DNA of 64,000 nt from NCBI GenBank assembly GCA_021229015.1, contig CM037787.1, positions 39,813,037 to 39,877,036 of the forward strand, in the 5' to 3' direction. The translations under genes and the position numbers were made by a program. The stretch is from Solen grandis. Its lineage: Eukaryota; Mollusca; Bivalvia; Adapedonta; Solenidae. Below are positions 58,812 to 64,000 of this stretch, piece by piece. The stretch's first letter is position 1; every line of letters begins with the position of its first letter. Under the pieces are notes generated by a model. The model saw only the letters and a program-made list of their open reading frames with translations. It searched no databases and was not told the DNA's origin.

Positions 58812-59048
58812 CACTGACGGAAAGTTCTAACCGATCATTATAAATTTGTGAAATATCTCAAAACCTTAGGAATTGTTAGAATCAAATTTTATTTCATTTT
58901 CTGGTATGTGAAAGGTGAACAAAATGTGCCAAATTTCATTGAAAGTGATTGCAAATACAATGACAGTAAGCTATGATGTAAAGCTACCCTCAAAAGTCAA
59001 ATCAAAACAGATATTTATAAATTGATCGGTTAGAACTTTCCGCCAGTG
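58812..59048. mobile_element. TA-flanked MITE with long inverted repeats
   Basis: The left end CACTGACGGAAAGTTCTAAC then CGATCA is matched by the right end (reverse complement CACTGGCGGAAAGTTCTAAC then CGATCA). TA dinucleotides flank both sides (58810-58811 and 59049-59050). The 237-bp length, TA target and CACTG start suit the Tc1/mariner superfamily. Confidence 0.75.
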
Positions 59049-59238
59049 TATCTCACTGATACCTATTTATGCTATGCAGTTATATGTGCGCTGCTCCATT
59101 TTAACTTTATAAGATGGTGATGGAAATCCACTCCCTCTTCCATGTTTAAATTATTTTTTTCAGCCTTTGCAACAAATTTATGTTGGTGTTTTCTTGTCAA
59201 TGTGTAGAAAAATAATCATTGTATACCTGCTTTAAACC

Positions 59239-59480
59239 TTAACCCTTTCCCTCATAGAGGAAACCATGAAAAGACCTATGCGAACAGCATAAAACCAGAT
59301 CAGCCTGCGAGTAACTCGCAGGCTGATCAGGTTTTATGCTGTTCGCTGCTCCTCAGTGGTCTGGAAATGAGGAGTGTGTAATTAAATTTGGTAAGGTTTA
59401 AATGTGGTTTTCTGCAGATCAGGCTTTATGTGGTACCTACTGAGTGTGTCAAAACGAGTCTATATGAGGGAAAGGGTTAT
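59239..59480 (+). mobile_element. TTAA-flanked hairpin MITE, copy 4
   Basis: Full-length copy of the element at 48204. The left flank is TTAA and the right flank has mutated to TTAT. Confidence 0.83.
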
Positions 59481-60712
59481 CTTTGATTCCTCATTTTATG
59501 AAGAAAGGAGCAATGGTGAAGGTGGTCAGACTCCTGTTACAGGTTTCGTGAAAATATAATTTTTTTCAACTCAAAATTTTTACAATCTTGTAGAAATAGA
59601 AAATTATTTTCTTTAAGAAAATATATACTAAAAAAAATCTGTATCAAAACAGTCCTTTTCTATGTCAGTAAATAATATTTAAATTTTAGGTTATCCCACT
59701 TTTAGATATTTTCAGAAGCAACTTTTTTGATATTTTATTTAATTTAAAGTTTTGAAGGTGTAGAAATCAGGTATTTTTAATGTAGAGAGCAGAAATTTTG
59801 TAGATAAGTTTATTATAAGCATGTTCTGACAGAAAAGGGTTCTTTTTTTTCTTCTTTTCTTTTTTGATATACAGATTTTGATAATCCATAGGTGTCAATG
59901 TTCGAAAAACCAAATCAGAACATCAAGACTATTATTTTGTACACATTTCCTTGTTTAATAAATTTAACTTTTGTAGTGGAAATAATTGTGACAATATTTA
60001 TTTCTCAATTTTATCAACTTTCATAAATGTTACTAAAAATATACAGGAATTACTAGAAAGATGAAATTTTTGTAAGTTTTTGAATGTTAATTTTTTTATA
60101 TTAAAGATGTTGAAAATAGACGTATGCATTGGCATTTTTGAAAGTGTTCATTAAGAGTATTACTTTAATTTACTTTTCTTTTGTAAAAGTTCAAAAAAGG
60201 TGTTTTTTCTATTAATGTATTTATAACATATTCAGAAAAATATTGCCACTCTGTGTTAATTGCTATGCTTTTGTTAATATTCAATATGGTATAGATAAAT
60301 TTTTTATCAATGTTTAAATTTGGTGCATACTTATGGTTCTGATAGAAATTGTGATTTTTTTAGCCATGAAATCTCATTACAGTATTGAAGGAGGATTTGT
60401 TAATACAAAGTTTTATGAAACAGGGGCCCTATAAAACTGTGTTGATTTGATGGGTGGGACAGGAAGTCCATTCGCCAGGAAGGTAGTGTGTGTGTGTCCG
60501 TACAGATTGTGGATGTCATGTCACAGAACCATCTCTCACTTCTATTGTTATAGCCATCATGCTTGATATACTAAACAAATTAGAATTATTTGTAAAATAA
60601 AATGTCTGAGAAAAAAATCTTTGGACGTTCTTGAATTCATTTATATTCCCATACACCTTTTATGAAAGACAGTTTGGCTGCAGTTTGTAGTCTTTCAAAC
60701 TTGAACAAAATG
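59481..60712. other. AT-rich spacer
   Basis: No exon, RNA or clear repeat recognised. Confidence 0.45.
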
Positions 60713-60954
60713 TTAACCCTTTCCCTCATATAGACTCATTTTGACACACTCAATAGGTACCACATAAAGCCTGATCTGCAGAAAACCACAGTTAAACCTT
60801 ACCAAATTTAATTACAAAATCCTCATTTCCAGACCACTGAGGAGCAGTGAACAGCATAAAACCTGATCAGCCTGCGAGTTACTTGCAGGCTGATCTGGTT
60901 TTATGTTGTTTGCATAGGTCTTTTCATGGTTTCCTCTATGAGGGAAAGAGTTAA
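60713..60954 (-). mobile_element. TTAA-flanked hairpin MITE, copy 5 (inverted)
   Basis: Full-length copy of the element at 48204 in the opposite orientation, TTAA on both sides. Confidence 0.85.
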
Positions 60955-61046
60955 GCTATGCTATAACAGGCATGCATTCAACATGCCAAACCCTAAGGGC
61001 TTATGTAACTGGTTGCTTACAATCGGCTGGGATGTTGCTATATATC

Positions 61047-61511
61047 AGGACTAAGACCACAATTAATTTTACTATATGTTCTATATAAGCATATATACAA
61101 ATGACAATTTCTGTAAGGGAAATTGACATCCAAACTTACCCTCATTAGATAGATCTATTCAAGAGAAATAATTCTGTACATTTTAAACATGGGGTAACCC
61201 AACTACTTTTTGACCTATTTAAGGCCAAATAACATACGTATGAATTTAGTGCACCGGTCGGCCATTTCACACCAATTTTCTCAAAAATTCCCCTCTCAGC
61301 AATGCTCAACTTTTAAGGTTGTTGTGCAATAAGGCCTCCAAATTGGGCATTTTATGACTATTTTAACTGTGTTTTATAGGATTTAATCCTTTATTCCATG
61401 TCTTTCAGTCAAAAACTCACCATAATTCAGCATTAAATAGGGTCACTATTTTCTGCGTGGGCACATCTGGATACAGGGTAACCAAGGGCAGGTAATTGTG
61501 ATCTTAGTCCT
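61047..61511. mobile_element. MITE-like element with AGGACTAAG inverted ends
   Basis: AGGACTAAGACCACAATTA at the left is matched by the reverse complement of the right end, AGGACTAAGATCACAATTA (one mismatch in 19). About 465 bp, no coding capacity, target duplication unclear. Confidence 0.55.
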
Positions 61512-64000
61512 ATTTAGTACAAAAAAATTCAAAAAGTGTCTAAAAGTGATGCACAATGTATACTGAGCCATTATATGAATTTGTAGCAAAATATTCCTTC
61601 ATTTTATCAAAATACAGCATAAAAAAATAGCTTACATGAAAAAATTAAAAAAAACAACTAAAAAAAAACTTATTCTTTACTTAAGAAACTTGTTACTATT
61701 TTTAGTAACATTTTTGGATTTTTTAAATTGTTGAAAAAACAATATAAAAAAAAATAAAAGTCTCACCCTGTCAAATTTTTTGTTCATCTGAAAGAATACA
61801 CTGTTATCTTTAAATTGAGACATAGTTGATTTTTTTTACTATAAAAGACTGTTGAGATATCCACTCCAGGCACCTCAGGGGGTCTGGATGGCCAAATGTC
61901 AGATGGCCCCATCTCACCGGGGTAATACAAAACTTCAAAGGGTGACATGCAGTTGTCATTGTATCTTTCATGTGCCATTGTCAGCATCCCTGGAAGATGT
62001 CTGCATTCTCTGGAGACCATTCTCAGTATATATAGGGCTGATTTTCACCAAAATCCTAATAAAAACATCAACATTTAAGCAAAAAAACTTTCATCAACAC
62101 AATGAGAGGTGACATGGCTGCACACTTAAAAACTGGCCATATTCCACAGAGCAAAGGCTTGAAACTGACTGACTCTTCATCTATGGACACCTACATGATA
62201 CTGACTGCAGCAGAGAGGCCTTTGAGACTGAGGGTCAATCCGTAAGGCGTAGAAAGTCCACTCCTAAAACAGCACAGGCGTCTTCAGCTAACATGGACCC
62301 ACATCTAGGCCTCTCATCAGAAACAGCAGAATGCAGCATTAACTTTGGGCATAAGACTTGTGGGAGGTGAGATGACTTCCATGGGCTATGATGATGTATA
62401 TTAAGGTCATAATCAAGAGTCAATCAGCTGTGATCAGCCTAATTTATGGGTGGGAAGGAGAAAAAAGCATCTCCGGCCTTGAAATGCACTAACTGCAACT
62501 ACATCTCACATTAAATCACACCCAAGACAAGCTGTATCATAAGGTTCAAACTCCTTACTATGAGTCAAACACCCCAGCATGATCATGGACTAACAAAAGG
62601 TTCAAATGATGTCTAAATGGGTGACAGGCGATGCTGGTACATATTAGCTAAAATGGACAAATTTGACCTCCAGGTAAGAGCAGCAAGCGGAAAGCAGCTG
62701 ATAGAATAGGAATGGCTATCCAGGACCTGCATGAGAAATGGCTGCCAACCAAGTACACAGAATATAATAAAATATAAATGATTAAAAGAGATAACAGAAA
62801 AAAAAAGAAATCTAAATCAAAAACATCATCAAGGGGAGATAACCATTTCTATGTACTAGAAATAATTTCATGAGTTATCTCCCTTTTGCAAAATGATAAC
62901 AACACAGTAAAGTGATGAATTCTGTTGAACTGCATTCCTAGAGTAAAATAAATGCTTTTTAATAAATGGAAGCTCTTACACATCCTTTATTTGAATATTA
63001 TTGTTTTCATAAGTGCCTGTAAATAAGATGCTGGAATGTGTCACTGAGTTTTACATTATTGCAGTGAATGAGCCTTTTAATTGCAGTTTCCAGTTCACAT
63101 GATGAAGAAAAAATATGTACACATTTGTCTACACCATTAAAACTAACCACTTTTATTAAAGCAGCACTGTCCTGTCTTAAATATATAGTGTATTTGAGTT
63201 TTTTGTTTTGATTCTTTTTAAGAGAGAGAGAGAGAGACGGGGGGGGGGGGGGAGAGAGAGAGAGATAAAGAGAGAGAGAGATAAAGAGAGGGAGAGAGAG
63301 AGAGAGAGAGGAGTACATACATATAAGCATGAAAACACTACAAACACATGGTCCCCCACAGACAGCACAATCCCTTAAACAAAGAAGCACATAACCAAAA
63401 AATAAAATAAATATATAAAGAAGAAGAAAGAAAATTTGCCAAATACTTACACTAGCTGTCACGCCATTCATGATAGCCATCATGGGCTAAACACCTCTCC
63501 TTATTTATACAAATCTGCCATCTCATGTTCCTATCATGGGACTCAAGTCTAAAGTGCTCCACATTTATGCAGAGTAACTCATGGCACAGATGCGGAACAT
63601 CACAATCATGTCTATGATTCATTATGTGTCACAATATGTCAACTTGGATAGTATGCTAAACTGCATCTGGAAAATGGTCCTTGAGGAGTCTCTGGTTTGT
63701 GGAACCTGACTACCCATGGTACTTTTTCTCATTTCAAACATTTTTTTCTGCTAGTAAAATGGAATATTTAACTCCCATTTGCCCCATTCTGCTGTTTGAT
63801 ACCAAATTGAGGCATGATTTTTATATTATTTTGATCCCTGCTGTTGTCATGGCTATTATAAACATGTATTTTTCAAACTGAAAGTAGATTCTGATAAAAT
63901 TTTAGTTAGATGGGAAAAAATTATATATTTTTTATATATATTATATTATATAATATATATATTATATATTTTCTTAAACAAACATATTCACACATTTATA
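61512..64000. other. Spacer with microsatellites, no gene recognised
   Basis: 61850-62770 is slightly richer in GC, with short open frames that I cannot assign. 62832-62887 has a short inverted pair (AAGGGGAGATAAC and GTTATCTCCCTTTTG) of a kind common at ends of small molluscan repeats. 63219-63312 is a (GA)n tract with a G run. 63926-63975 is (AT)n. Confidence 0.45.

Noticed and set aside
63007..63483. 158-codon minus-strand frame with SLSLSL repeats
   Set aside because: Mostly translation of a (GA)n microsatellite and flanking AT-rich sequence.

Overview
The window is eukaryotic, intron-bearing, AT-rich and very repeat-rich DNA. The mix of elements points to a bivalve mollusc: tRNA-derived SINEs ending in GACGTTAAACCC-type tails, a TTAA-flanked hairpin MITE of a type I associate with bivalve genomes, abundant minisatellite arrays, a Gmr1-like Ty3/gypsy element and a DIRS-like element. 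The species assignment is inference, not proof. Two runs of exactly 100 N (33449-33548 and 47724-47823) show that this is a scaffold with unsized gaps.

Layout: 1-1.0 kb holds nothing recognisable. 1.0-8.3 kb is a nearly complete LTR retrotransposon with a 5-bp target duplication, a tRNA-Pro-type primer site and the unusual order gag-protease-integrase-RT-RNase H. 8.65-10.27 kb is a 21-bp minisatellite and 11.3-11.9 kb a 31-bp minisatellite. 14.36-15.24 kb is an element with terminal inverted repeats, and 15.7-15.97 kb a MITE with internal 18-bp repeats. 16.43-18.05 kb is a 108-bp satellite whose units read open as 36 codons. 18.87-19.04 kb is a SINE, and 19.25-20.0 kb a 17/34-bp array. 20.6 and 29.2 kb hold two inverted copies of another tRNA-derived SINE. 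22.65-22.97 kb is a short unidentified coding-like stretch broken by one frameshift. 30.1-30.7 kb is the 3' end of a LINE ORF2. 34.66-36.63 kb is a composite element carrying a 4 x 331-bp tandem repeat.

The only host gene I can identify is NUP188, encoding the nuclear-pore inner-ring nucleoporin. At least four exons lie on the minus strand between 37.8 and 40.3 kb; three consecutive exon junctions keep codon phase. They match the part of the human protein around its KWRY...REQIG segment. The rest of the gene is not visible, although about 37 kb of downstream sequence is present.

Immediately upstream of these exons, 41.1-47.4 kb is a 6.3-kb GC-rich DIRS-like tyrosine-recombinase retrotransposon on the minus strand. 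It has inverted terminal repeats and an internal complementary region that pairs with both ends. 48-64 kb is non-coding in appearance and full of small elements: five copies of a TTAA-flanked, piggyBac-type hairpin MITE, a TA-flanked Tc1/mariner-type MITE, a 1.1-kb element with a CCCCCAGATAC inverted repeat, SINEs and microsatellites.

Both large retroelements have frame breaks and are probably not autonomous. No rRNA genes, intact tRNA genes, CRISPR arrays or bacterial operons were seen.
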